Shown here in pieces: positions 33,978 through 43,153 of a stretch of DNA of 58,201 nt; within the stretch, counting starts at the first letter, position 1; each line of letters starts with the position of its first letter. Position numbers and translations under genes: made by a program. The notes under the pieces are model-generated. The model was not told the DNA's origin, did no database searches, and saw nothing but the letters and a program-made list of their open reading frames with translations. Location of the stretch: NCBI GenBank assembly GCA_018821925.1, contig JAHJLF010000041.1, forward strand, positions 1-58,201. Reading direction: 5' to 3'. This DNA comes from Candidatus Edwardsbacteria bacterium. Its GTDB lineage: Bacteria > Edwardsbacteria > AC1 > EtOH8.

Positions 33978-34080
33978 AGTAAGGGCGCGGCTACCGCGCC
34001 CCAACAGATAAACGGATAACCAGTAAGGGCGCGGTAACCGCGCCCCAACAAAGTAAGGGCCGATATATCGGCCCCAACAG
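33978..34080. repeat. three co-varying hairpin repeats between korB and korC
   Basis: Units at 33978-34007, 34022-34051 and 34052-34080 share the frame AGTAAGGG...CCCCAACA. Units 1 and 2 have stem GCGG/CCGC around CTA or TAA. Unit 3 has stem CCGAT/ATCGG instead, so the sequence changed on both sides but pairing was kept. The last unit ends 10 bases before the korC ATG. Confidence 0.8.
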
Positions 34081-34090
34081 AGGATATAAA

Positions 34091-34633
34091 ATGAAGAACA
34101 GATACGAGATACGCCTCTCCGGCTCCGGCGGGCAGGGGATGATCACCGCCGGGATAATACTGGCCGAGGCCGCCGGGGTCTACGATGGCAAGTGCGTGGT
34201 GCAGTCGCAGAGCTACGGGCCGGAGGCCCGGGGCGGGGCCAGCAAGGCCGAGGTTATCATCTCCGACAAGGAGATATTCTACCCCAAGGCCACCGCCATC
34301 GACATCCTGCTGGCCATGACCCAGGAGGCCTGGGAAAAATACAGCAGCGACCTCAACCCCGATGCCGTGGCCATAGTGGATTCCTGGTATGTCAAAGATG
34401 TCGACCAGCCGGGGGTGATCAGCCTGCCCTTAAGCCAGAAGGCTCGCGAGGAGGTGGGGCTGGAGATCATCGCCAATGTGATCGCCCTGGCAGCCATCGC
34501 CGAGATCACCGGGGTGGTCAGCAAGGAGGCCCTGGAGAAAGCACTGTTTTCCCGCATACCCAAGGGGACCGAGGAGAAGAACAAGAAAGCCCTGGAGATA
34601 GGCTTTCAGCTGGGAAAGGAAGCCAAGAAATGA
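34091..34633 (+). CDS. korC: 2-oxoacid:ferredoxin oxidoreductase subunit gamma
   Basis: 180 residues. GSGGQGMITAGIILAEAA at residues 10-27 and SYGPEARGGASKAEVI near 40 are the gamma-subunit hallmarks. It lies 157 bases after korB, across the three hairpin repeats, so expression may be set partly by those structures. The ATG at 34091 follows AGAGGATATAAA. A four-base ATGA at 34630-34633 would allow coupling to the ndk reading frame. Confidence 0.92.
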   Translation: MKNRYEIRLSGSGGQGMITAGIILAEAAGVYDGKCVVQSQSYGPEARGGASKAEVIISDKEIFYPKATAIDILLAMTQEAWEKYSSDLNPDAVAIVDSWYVKDVDQPGVISLPLSQKAREEVGLEIIANVIALAAIAEITGVVSKEALEKALFSRIPKGTEEKNKKALEIGFQLGKEAKK

Positions 34634-34656
34634 CCGGCCATCATCCCAAGGGGCCT

Positions 34657-35121
34657 ATGGAACGGACCCTGCTTATAATCAAGCCCGATGCCGTGCAGCG
34701 CGGACTGATCGGCGAGATCCTCCACCGGGTGGAGCTGGACGGCTTCCTGTTCATAGCCATGAGGATGGTAAAAATGACCGGGATCCAGGCCAGGGGGTTT
34801 TACCGGATGCACCGAAAAAAGTCATTTTTTAAAGAACTGGTGAAATTCATGACCTCGGACCGCTGTGTGCTGTGCGTGCTGGAGAGGGAGAACGCCATCG
34901 CCAGCCTGCGCCAGCTGGTGGGCAGCACCGATCCCGACCAGGCCGCCTTCGGCACCATCCGCCATGATTATGCCACGGCCACCCGCTTCAATTGCGTCCA
35001 CGCCTCCGATTCCCCGGAATCGGCCCAGCGGGAGGTGCATTTCTTTTTCAAGGAGAGCGCCCTGGTCAGGATCCGCCACCGGATCAAACGGATCTACAGC
35101 ATGCCGTTCGCCAGGAGGTGA
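34657..35121 (+). CDS. ndk: nucleoside diphosphate kinase
   Basis: Ndk balances NTP pools by ping-pong phosphate transfer on a histidine. From MERTLLIIKPDAVQRG the 154 residues follow the family, with the active-site histidine H115 in NCVHASDS and the downstream SPESAQREV. The usual GDFG before it reads HDYA here, a minor departure. The frame is also open from ATG 34630, overlapping the korC stop and adding nine residues. I prefer 34657 because it matches the family start and follows AAGGGG. Tight linkage to korC suggests shared transcription. Confidence 0.9.
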   Translation: MERTLLIIKPDAVQRGLIGEILHRVELDGFLFIAMRMVKMTGIQARGFYRMHRKKSFFKELVKFMTSDRCVLCVLERENAIASLRQLVGSTDPDQAAFGTIRHDYATATRFNCVHASDSPESAQREVHFFFKESALVRIRHRIKRIYSMPFARR

Positions 35122-35171
35122 TCGGGATACGGGCCAAATAGTTATTACTCCAGCAACTAAATACAGCAATA

Positions 35172-35252
35172 TGTCATTCCCGCAAAGGCGGGAATCCAGG
35201 CCTGGATGCCATTCGGAATTTATCCCGTACCTGATACGGGGATGGCATGACA
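35172..35252. repeat. TGTCATTCC-type palindromic repeat, third copy
   Basis: It begins TGTCATTCCCGC with an inner CCCGC-aaag-GCGGG hairpin and ends GATGGCATGACA, with a second hairpin ATCCCGTA...TACGGGGAT. It keeps the TGTCAT/ATGACA ends of the element at 29391. Confidence 0.65.
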
Positions 35253-35301
35253 ATATGCTATTGACCTATTTAAACGCGAAGTAATAAATTGATTTGGTAC
35301 C

Positions 35302-35361
35302 CTTAACCCAACCACTATTTGTCCGCCGCAGCATAAGCGTAGGAGGAAGGGCTGGGTTAAG
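35302..35361 (+). promoter_or_regulatory. long hairpin in the ackA leader
   Basis: CTTAACCCA at 35302-35310 pairs with TGGGTTAAG at 35353-35361 around a 42-base loop that holds a CCGCCGCAGC...GCGTAGGAGG segment. It is 68 bases before the GTG of ackA. It may be a repeat or a leader structure; no known riboswitch class was recognised. Confidence 0.45.
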
Positions 35362-35429
35362 AGGCGATGGGGTTATCGGGTCTTATTTTGTTAACAAAAA
35401 CCTTTAAATATATTTCAAGAGGTGCACAA

Positions 35430-36755
<1,326 letters not shown>

Positions 36756-36771
36756 TCTTTACAGAGTTTAT

Positions 36772-37659
36772 ATGTTCAAATATTTTATTAAGAATAATCT
36801 GTTTCCTTATTTATTGCTTTTTATTTTAATCGCTCAAAATGCAAAAGCTGATATATTTGCATTTCAAAACACACCACCTTCGCAATTGTGGGTCAATAAT
36901 CAAAAAGGTTGCAGTTACTTGTCAGTGAATGGTATTTACTTATTTCCGGGCGGTTCAAAATATATCGGCCCGGATTGGAACGGGAAGCCTGGGTTGGGCG
37001 CTGCATTAAGATACGGCCGATGTTTTATTGACAATATCGGTATTGATTTTGATGTTGCCTATTATGCCGTTGATGCTGAATACAACGAAAAGGTGGATAA
37101 CGGGAAATCCGGCCGAACGGCTGTCAATATTACTTATAATATTATAAACGGAGATCAAAAAGACAGCTTGGGCAATGTTGTATCGTCACGGCCTTCGTTA
37201 GCGGTGCAAGCAGGTTATGCTTGGAGCAGTTTTGCTTTCCACATACAATACTATGCGGTTCCCGAAGACATGCCGTATTGTCCCATGTCTGTCAACTATG
37301 AGAATTCCGGGTTTGAAGTTCCGCTGGGTTTTGGCCTGAGCATCCCGATCTCTCACCGGTTGTCGACGCAGCTTTATTTCAAGTATATTTACCATTGCCA
37401 ATCAAATTCTTATCAGGTGCCGGTATATCAATACAACGTGATAATCAACGATTATGATTGGTATCACGATCAGTTTGATGAATTAAGGAAATATAATGTG
37501 ATTGATTATGGATTTGCATTGGGATTTATCCCATTCAATAAAAAGAAAAGTATAAAAATGTTTTCCGGATGCAGCCTTTCAAAAGCCGACGACCAAAAAG
37601 AAAACAATATTTCATTCAGTTTCGGGCTTATGAAAGAGTGGGGCAAGAAATATAAATGA
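36772..37659 (+). CDS. probable outer-membrane beta-barrel protein
   Basis: A 295-residue exported protein of unknown function. The signal peptide runs to about AKA at residue 26. The mature part alternates hydrophobic and polar residues with many aromatic ends (for example LAVQAGYAWSSFAFHIQYYAV and STQLYFKYIYH), the look of an outer-membrane beta-barrel such as an OmpA- or OmpW-like porin. It ends in FGLMKEWGKKYK rather than a terminal phenylalanine. It is AT-richer than its neighbours. The ATG at 36772 is chosen because it opens the signal peptide; the frame from 36712 lies within ackA. Confidence 0.6.
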   Translation: MFKYFIKNNLFPYLLLFILIAQNAKADIFAFQNTPPSQLWVNNQKGCSYLSVNGIYLFPGGSKYIGPDWNGKPGLGAALRYGRCFIDNIGIDFDVAYYAVDAEYNEKVDNGKSGRTAVNITYNIINGDQKDSLGNVVSSRPSLAVQAGYAWSSFAFHIQYYAVPEDMPYCPMSVNYENSGFEVPLGFGLSIPISHRLSTQLYFKYIYHCQSNSYQVPVYQYNVIINDYDWYHDQFDELRKYNVIDYGFALGFIPFNKKKSIKMFSGCSLSKADDQKENNISFSFGLMKEWGKKYK

Positions 37660-37686
37660 GTTCAGTTTTATTTTACGCGGTATAAA

Positions 37687-38217
37687 GTGAAGATCAGGGT
37701 CAATGAATTAAGGGAGGGTTTCAATTCCTACCGGGTTGAAAGCAAAGGCCAGATCGGGGATCCTCCGGACTTTGCCGATCTTTCGGGCGATCTGATCATC
37801 GAGAAATGCGGCACCACTCTGAGGGTCAAGGGGTCGCTGAATTTTACCGCCCTCCAGGAATGTTCCCGCTGTCTGAACGATTTCGAGTGCGCCGTTAGCC
37901 AGCCCGTGGAGCTTTTCTACCGCACCGGAAAGCTGGAGGATGCTCTGATCGGTAAAGAGGCGGAGCTTAAATCCGACGATCTGAACGTGATAGCCTACAA
38001 GGGCAACGAATTGGATATCTGGCCGGACATCAGGGAGGCCATGATGCTGGCCCTGCCCATGAAGCCGCTCTGTTCGGACGACTGCCGGGGCATATGTTCC
38101 GGCTGCGGCCAGGATCTCAACAGCGGGAAATGCAAGTGCCGCAAGGAATCCATGGATCCCCGCTGGGAGGGCCTGCTGAAGCTGACGGAGAAAAAGCCGG
38201 CCAGGAAAAAGAAATAG
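37687..38217 (+). CDS. yceD: YceD/DUF177 family protein
   Basis: A 176-residue protein of the DUF177 family. In other bacteria it is encoded upstream of rpmF and affects 23S rRNA accumulation. Visible are the first cysteine pair CSRCL near residue 58 and the second cluster CSDDCRGICSGCGQDLN near 127-143, which probably bind a metal. A Lys-rich tail (EKKPARKKK) closes it. The start is GTG at 37687 with no strong ribosome site. rpmF does not follow here; a palindromic repeat begins at the stop codon, so the usual yceD-rpmF pair has been broken. Confidence 0.82.
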   Translation: MKIRVNELREGFNSYRVESKGQIGDPPDFADLSGDLIIEKCGTTLRVKGSLNFTALQECSRCLNDFECAVSQPVELFYRTGKLEDALIGKEAELKSDDLNVIAYKGNELDIWPDIREAMMLALPMKPLCSDDCRGICSGCGQDLNSGKCKCRKESMDPRWEGLLKLTEKKPARKKK

Positions 38218-38266
38218 ACCTCCCCCTGCCCCCTCCTTGATTAAGGAGGGGATTAAGGGGTGGTCT
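38217..38266. repeat. C-rich palindromic repeat, copy D
   Basis: CCCCTCCTT at 38230-38238 pairs with AAGGAGGGG at 38243-38251, flanked by GACC...CCCCC and GGGG-TGGTC. It starts on the last base of the yceD stop codon. Confidence 0.75.
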
Positions 38267-38297
38267 AACGAATCCCAGAATATCCCTGCCAAGTAAA

Positions 38298-39281
38298 ATG
38301 GAAGCAAAATATTATAAAAAGACCGGGGGCGATGTTGTCCAATGCCTGCTGTGCCCCCACCTTTGCCGGATAGCTCCGGGCCAGGCCGGGCTGTGCTGGG
38401 TCAGGCGAAATCAGAACGGAATGCTGGAGGCCCTAAGCTACGGGCAGGTGGTCTCGCTGTCCATGGATCCCATCGAGAAAAAGCCGCTGTTTCATTTTCA
38501 TCCCGGGAAGCAGATACTGTCCACCGGGCCCAACGGCTGCAATTTGGATTGCCAGTTCTGCCAGAATTGGGAGATCTCCCAGCGGGAGGTGCCGACAGAA
38601 TATGTCGAACCGCAAAAGCTGGTGGATCTGGCTATCAAATCTGACTCCATCGGCATCGCCTATACCTATACCGAGCCTTTCATCTGGTTCGAATATCTGC
38701 TGGATGCCTGCCGGCTGGCCCGTGAGAAGGGACTGGCCAACGTGCTGGTTACCAACGGAACGGTCAACCGGGAGCCGCTGGAGGAGATCCTGCCCCTGAT
38801 AGATGCCATGAATATTGACCTGAAGAGCATGGACGCCGTCTTCTACAAAAAGACCTGCCGGGGCGACCTAAAAACGGTACTTGACACCATAAAGACGGCG
38901 CACGGTAAATGTCATTTGGAAATAACCAACCTGGTGATCCCCGGGCTGAACGACTCGGAAAAGAACCTGGACGACCTGGCGGAATTCATCAAAAGCGTGG
39001 ACCCGCTGATCCCGCTGCATCTTTCCCGGTATTTTCCGCAGTATAAGACCCGGATCGAACCAACGCCTGAAAACACGCTGCTTAAGTTCCACGAACGGTC
39101 ATTGCAGGATCTTAAATACGTCTATCTGGGAAATGTCAGCCTGCCGGGGAAAGAGGATACCAAGTGCCCGCAGTGCGGGAAGGTACTGATAGAACGCCGG
39201 GGATACCGGACAACAATAACCGGAATAAAAAACAAGAACTGCCAAAATTGCGGCAGGAAGGCCGATATTATCGGCCTTTGA
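38298..39281 (+). CDS. amrS: AmmeMemoRadiSam-system radical SAM enzyme (AmrS)
   Basis: A 327-residue radical SAM protein. The N-terminal CLLCPHLCRIAPGQAGLC zinc-like cluster is near residues 15-32. The 4Fe-4S motif is CNLDCQFCQNW near residue 80, and SDSIGIAYTYTEPFIWFEYLLD and TNGTVNREPL follow. These are hallmarks of the AmrS/PflA-like family linked to MEMO1 and AMMECR1 proteins. An extra zinc ribbon (CPQCG...CQNCG) occupies the last 40 residues. No AMMECR1 or MEMO1 gene is present in this window. The reaction of the system is not settled; a radical modification is inferred. Confidence 0.87.
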   Translation: MEAKYYKKTGGDVVQCLLCPHLCRIAPGQAGLCWVRRNQNGMLEALSYGQVVSLSMDPIEKKPLFHFHPGKQILSTGPNGCNLDCQFCQNWEISQREVPTEYVEPQKLVDLAIKSDSIGIAYTYTEPFIWFEYLLDACRLAREKGLANVLVTNGTVNREPLEEILPLIDAMNIDLKSMDAVFYKKTCRGDLKTVLDTIKTAHGKCHLEITNLVIPGLNDSEKNLDDLAEFIKSVDPLIPLHLSRYFPQYKTRIEPTPENTLLKFHERSLQDLKYVYLGNVSLPGKEDTKCPQCGKVLIERRGYRTTITGIKNKNCQNCGRKADIIGL

Positions 39282-39296
39282 AAAGAGGGGTGAGTT

Positions 39297-39566
39297 ATGG
39301 CTCTTAAAAGAAGAGGGGTGGGTTTATTTCTGCTGATACTGCTGGGCGGGGCCCTGTTGGGCAGCGCGGTGGGCGATCTGGTGGGATATCTTCTACCCAG
39401 CGGCGTGGTGCACGATTTCTTCACCAAGGCGGTGACTCCGGGGGTCAGCCCGCCGGTTACCATCAATCTGTTAGTGATGACATTGACCCTGGGATTCACC
39501 TTCAAGCTCAACATCATCGCTTTGCTGGGGGTGATACTGATGGCCTACCTGTTGAAGTGGTTTTAA
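39297..39566 (+). CDS. DUF4321 small membrane protein
   Basis: An 89-residue protein with two membrane segments (about 8-30 and 60-85) around a GGALLGSAVGDLVGYLLP segment typical of DUF4321. The family is common in Firmicutes and related groups; no role is known. It starts 15 bases after amrS with an AGAGGGGTGAG site and probably shares its transcript. Confidence 0.75.
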   Translation: MALKRRGVGLFLLILLGGALLGSAVGDLVGYLLPSGVVHDFFTKAVTPGVSPPVTINLLVMTLTLGFTFKLNIIALLGVILMAYLLKWF

Positions 39567-39591
39567 AATTTATTTGTGCGCGATAGCCTAT

Positions 39592-39618
39592 TTAACCACC
39601 AAGACACCAAGAAAATAA
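39592..39618. repeat. ACCACCAAGACACCAAGA-type repeat word
   Basis: A short direct-repeat word (ACCACCAAGACACCAAGAAA) similar in style to the CCACAGAGGC repeats at 16853. Within the 335-base gap 39567-39901 the other identified items are the terminator and promoter listed next. Confidence 0.35.
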
Positions 39619-39692
39619 ACAAGTGTGCCCCCATTAAAAAGCGGTGCAGTTGATCAGGGATCATTATAAACTTTAGATTATTGAAATAATCA

Positions 39693-39729
39693 TAGCCCGG
39701 CTTGAATATCAGGCCGGGCTAAACTTTTT
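39693..39729 (+). terminator. strong terminator after DUF4321
   Basis: TAGCCCGGC at 39693-39701 pairs with GCCGGGCTA at 39713-39721, followed by AAC and TTTTT. It separates the yceD-amrS side from the AT-rich gene that follows. Confidence 0.88.
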
Positions 39730-39754
39730 AGTAGCAATATACAAAGTTTTACTA

Positions 39755-39784
39755 TTGACTTATTAATGGGTTTAGATATATCAT
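39755..39784 (+). promoter_or_regulatory. possible promoter of the AT-rich gene
   Basis: TTGACT at 39755-39760, 18-base spacer and TATCAT at 39779-39784. The 118 bases to the ATG at 39902 contain an open frame of 58 codons (39766-39942, MGLDISYKDRKVNG...) in another phase, with no ribosome site. Confidence 0.45.
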
Positions 39785-39901
39785 ACAAAGATCGCAAGGT
39801 AAATGGGCCGGACGCTTATACGGTTTCGGCAAAGTTGTTTGATGTTCTGAGGGATAATACAACGAAGTTGGGAACTGTAAAAAATAACTTTGGAGGTCTC
39901 T

Positions 39902-41104
39902 ATGAAGGTAGTTGGGGATATAAGAAAAAGAATCCTTCATGAAGTATGTAACCAATTAACTGGTGATAAATTAGAATTTGATAGGGATGCTATCATAAGA
40001 AATGTTATCGTCTTAGATCATTTTATTATTAAATCGTATGGCTTAGAAATTCCTGTATTAATAGATATTTTTGGTTATTATGGGTTTAAGGAATTATTAG
40101 AAAACAAAGTAATTAGCTTCAATTTTGATTTTATTTTGCCTGGTTTAAAAGATGAGGGAAAACTCCCCAAAGATATATTTAAAGTCGCATTAATAAAACC
40201 TTCAAATGTTGACGAGGCTGTAAGTAAATGCCTTGCTAATGTTAATGATGTTCAAAATATTACATACAAGCAAAAAATAAAGTTAAAAGGCTTAATTGCA
40301 GACCATTTTTTCACTAATGAACAAGCAGAGATGAATGAGTGCCTGAGTTCATTTGATAGCGATATTACTAAAAGTGATATACTATCGCAAAGTATTAACC
40401 ATTATTGTTACTCTAATTATGGTAAATTTTTAAATGAAAAGTCAATTAAAGTGGAAATCGACACGGGTATTGATGGTTATAAAATAAAATCGAATATTAA
40501 TGAGGTTATTGGGTCAAAAGATGATCCCGAAAGGATGATAATAAAAAAATCAATATTTAGTGTTTTGTCTCTCAACCGTCATTTATATAAAATGTTAAAA
40601 TACAATACAATGTCAGCTTTCAGGGAGGCAGAGATCCCCCTATATGAAAATAAATTAACTCTAATTGCCAGGCATTTTTCTACAGGAAGGCCGATAAATA
40701 ATTTTAATAAAGTTATTGAAATTGCAAATTTCCCAGATTTTACTGATGTAACTGTCAATGTTGACAAATTAATAAAATTGCGTGATAGTCAGGAATGTAT
40801 TTTATTCAGAGATTGGCTATGGTCGGTTGATAGTATTTCTGATAGAGAGATAAATGGAATTATTAATGATTTTAGAAATAGAGTTGGTGTTGTGCTTAAT
40901 AAGCCTGGAATGAAAATTATAAGATGGTTAGCATCAACGGGCATTGGTGGTATCGAACCAATAAGCGGAACATTAATAAGTATTGTTGATAAATTTATCG
41001 TTGAAAAAATATTCCCTAACAAGGGATTGACTTCTTTTATAAACGATAAACTGCCTTCGTTATTTAGTGATAAAATGGATGAAAATGCGAAAAAAGAAAG
41101 ATAA
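39902..41104 (+). CDS. unknown AT-rich protein
   Basis: A 400-residue protein that I do not recognise. It has no signal peptide. The first 130 residues are mixed helix and strand with a hydrophobic stretch IPVLIDIFGYYGFKELL near residue 52. The middle (about 130-260) is rich in Asn, Ser and charged residues. The last part has a glycine patch (ASTGIGGIEPISGTLISIVDKF, around 350-372) that could be a membrane-associated helix. GGAGG five bases before the ATG at 39902 decides the start. It has its own promoter and terminators on both sides, and AT-rich codon use unlike tilS or amrS. This suggests an acquired cargo gene, possibly defence-related, but that is a guess. Confidence 0.65.
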   Translation: MKVVGDIRKRILHEVCNQLTGDKLEFDRDAIIRNVIVLDHFIIKSYGLEIPVLIDIFGYYGFKELLENKVISFNFDFILPGLKDEGKLPKDIFKVALIKPSNVDEAVSKCLANVNDVQNITYKQKIKLKGLIADHFFTNEQAEMNECLSSFDSDITKSDILSQSINHYCYSNYGKFLNEKSIKVEIDTGIDGYKIKSNINEVIGSKDDPERMIIKKSIFSVLSLNRHLYKMLKYNTMSAFREAEIPLYENKLTLIARHFSTGRPINNFNKVIEIANFPDFTDVTVNVDKLIKLRDSQECILFRDWLWSVDSISDREINGIINDFRNRVGVVLNKPGMKIIRWLASTGIGGIEPISGTLISIVDKFIVEKIFPNKGLTSFINDKLPSLFSDKMDENAKKER

Positions 41105-41149
41105 CAAATTCCGCGTTTTGTTCAACATATCCCTGTCCAATTAAACCCC

Positions 41150-41178
41150 GGGCGGCAAATTGCCGCCCATTTTATTTT
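41150..41178 (+). terminator. terminator after the AT-rich gene
   Basis: GGGCGGCAA at 41150-41158 pairs with TTGCCGCCC at 41160-41168, followed by ATTTTATTTT. In practice about seven pairs and a five-base loop would form. Confidence 0.8.
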
Positions 41179-41225
41179 CATTTATCCTTGCCAGAACAGG
41201 CCTTATATGTTATCATTCATGATAA

Positions 41226-42623
41226 ATGTTCAATAATTCACCATTAAATAAAATGCGGGAATTCATCATTTCCCGCAGGCTGATAAAGCCCAAGGACAAG
41301 GTGCTGGTGGCCCTTTCCGGCGGGCCGGATTCGGTCTTTCTGCTGTATGCCCTGCTGGCCCTGCGGAATGAATTAAAGATAAATATAATTGCCGGGCATT
41401 TAAACCATTGCCTGAGGGGTGCGGAGTCTAATAAGGACGAGATTTTCGCCAAGACCCTGGCCAAAAAAGAGGGGATCAAAATGATCTCCGCCAAACGCGA
41501 TGTGGCCGGATACGCCAAGAGGAAGAAGCTTTCCATTGAGACCGCGGCCCGCGAACTTCGGCGGGAGTTTCTTCTCAAAACTGCTGATAAATACAACTGC
41601 CAAAAGATCGCCACCGGACATAACCTCAACGACCAGGCCGAGACGGTGCTGATGCACATCATCCGGGGCTCGGGGCTCACCGGCCTTAAGGGCATCCCGG
41701 CGGTCAACGGAAAATTCATCCGGCCCATGCTGGGCATCAGCCGTGAGGAGATCCTGGAATATCTTCGGGTAAATAAGATCGCCTGGCGGGAGGACAGCAC
41801 CAATAAAAGCCCGGATCATACCCGGAACAGGATCCGCCTGACCCTGATCCCGCAGTTGAAAAAATACAACCCGCAGATCATCCAATCATTATCCAATCTG
41901 GCCGAGTCCGCCGGGTCCGATCTGGACCTGGTCGAGCAGCTGGCTGAACAGGCTTTCAAGCAGACGGCCAAAATCCATAAGGCCAAAATTAATATTGACT
42001 TATCATTATTTAATAGTTATAATAAAGGGTTACAAAGGAACGTTTTGAGGCTGGCGGTTCTACATCTTGCCCGGCAAGGGGTTGCCCCCAGCTTTGAGGC
42101 TGTTGAAAATTGTATTCATCTGATGGCTGGCCGGGTGGGCAGCCGGTTTGAAATATTGCCCGGAATCTGGTGTATCATTGGATATAAAACTGCGGAGATC
42201 GCCGGAGCACCGGCTAGTACGGCAGTAAATATGGGGGCCGCCGCCAAAAAGTTAACGATCCCCGGGAGGACGGCCTTTAACAGCCATCTGATCAGATTGA
42301 AAATCATCGGATCTCAGATATTGGGAAAGACCCTGATCCGAAGCGCCGATGCCGTCTATTACGACTGGGACCGACTGAAAAATAGGGATCTAACGGTGGG
42401 AAAACGCCAGCCGGGCGACGCCATGGTACCCTTCGGGTCGTCTCACAAGAAGAAGACCAAGGAGATCTTCATAGAAGCCAAGGTGCCCCAGGCCAAGCGC
42501 GACTCTTGGCCGGTGGTCAGGTGCGGGAGCGAGATAATCTGGCTGGCCGGATTGAAGCGCTCCAACCATGCACCGGTAAACAAGGAGACCAAAAATATCC
42601 TGAAGCTGGAATTTATAAAATGA
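41226..42623 (+). CDS. tilS: tRNA(Ile)-lysidine synthase
   Basis: TilS joins lysine to C34 of the CAU anticodon of one isoleucine tRNA, so that it reads AUA. The PP-loop SGGPDS is at residues 31-36, and GHNLNDQAETVLMHIIRGSGL near residue 135 and REDSTNKSPDHTRNRIR near 185 are conserved in the family. The 465-residue length fits, with TilS substrate-binding and C-terminal domains in the second half (GDAMVPFG, VRCGSEIIWLAGLK). It overlaps hpt by ATGA at 42620-42623. tilS-hpt-ftsH is a common bacterial order. Confidence 0.94.
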   Translation: MFNNSPLNKMREFIISRRLIKPKDKVLVALSGGPDSVFLLYALLALRNELKINIIAGHLNHCLRGAESNKDEIFAKTLAKKEGIKMISAKRDVAGYAKRKKLSIETAARELRREFLLKTADKYNCQKIATGHNLNDQAETVLMHIIRGSGLTGLKGIPAVNGKFIRPMLGISREEILEYLRVNKIAWREDSTNKSPDHTRNRIRLTLIPQLKKYNPQIIQSLSNLAESAGSDLDLVEQLAEQAFKQTAKIHKAKINIDLSLFNSYNKGLQRNVLRLAVLHLARQGVAPSFEAVENCIHLMAGRVGSRFEILPGIWCIIGYKTAEIAGAPASTAVNMGAAAKKLTIPGRTAFNSHLIRLKIIGSQILGKTLIRSADAVYYDWDRLKNRDLTVGKRQPGDAMVPFGSSHKKKTKEIFIEAKVPQAKRDSWPVVRCGSEIIWLAGLKRSNHAPVNKETKNILKLEFIK

Positions 42624-43153
42624 TCCGCAACGGTTCAAAAAATATCCTTATCTCCCGGGAGCAGATACAGCAGAGGATCGCCGATATGGGGCGGGAGATT
42701 TCCGGGGATTATAGCGACAAAAACCCGGTATTGGTCGGTGTCTTGAGAGGCGCTTTCGTCTTTCTGGCCGACCTGATCCGGGCCGTAACCATCCCCCTGG
42801 AGGTGGATTTCATCTCGGTGGCCAGCTACGGCAGCCAGACCAACTCCAGCGGAGTGGTGCGCCTGCTGCAGGATCTGAACACCAACATCAAGGGGCGGGA
42901 TGTCATACTGGTGGAGGACATCGTGGACACCGGGATCACCCTGTCATACTTGATCGACAACCTGAAGACCAGGAACCCCGCCAGCCTGGTGATCTGCGCC
43001 CTGTTGGACAAGAAGGAGCGGCGCCAGAAGGAGTCGGGAATTTTAAAATACGTCGGGTTTACCATACCCGATAAATTCGTCATCGGTTACGGCCTGGACC
43101 ATGCTCAGCAATACCGTAACCTGCCATATGTAAGCTGGGTCGAGGAGGAATAG
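42620..43153 (+). CDS. hpt: hypoxanthine phosphoribosyltransferase
   Basis: Hpt salvages hypoxanthine or guanine with PRPP to give IMP or GMP. The 177 residues show GVLRGAFVFLADL near residue 40, the flexible-loop SYGSQTNSSG near 72 and the PRPP motif VILVEDIVDTGIT near 94. VGYTI-like VGFTIPDKFVIGYGLD near 145-160 binds the purine. The ATG at 42620 overlaps the tilS stop, and ftsH follows with no spacing. Confidence 0.95.
   Translation: MIRNGSKNILISREQIQQRIADMGREISGDYSDKNPVLVGVLRGAFVFLADLIRAVTIPLEVDFISVASYGSQTNSSGVVRLLQDLNTNIKGRDVILVEDIVDTGITLSYLIDNLKTRNPASLVICALLDKKERRQKESGILKYVGFTIPDKFVIGYGLDHAQQYRNLPYVSWVEEE

Larger units (their letters stand above)
35122..35429. other. 308-base gap with a repeat element and the ackA leader
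   Basis: It contains the TGTCAT...ATGACA element at 35172-35252 and the hairpin at 35302-35361. A small TTTTGTTAACAAAA palindrome follows at about 35388-35402. No small gene is convincing and no good promoter pair was found. Confidence 0.6.

Noticed and set aside
33978-34080. CRISPR array
   Set aside because: The units are self-complementary hairpins with varying stems and almost no spacers, not direct repeats with unique spacers.
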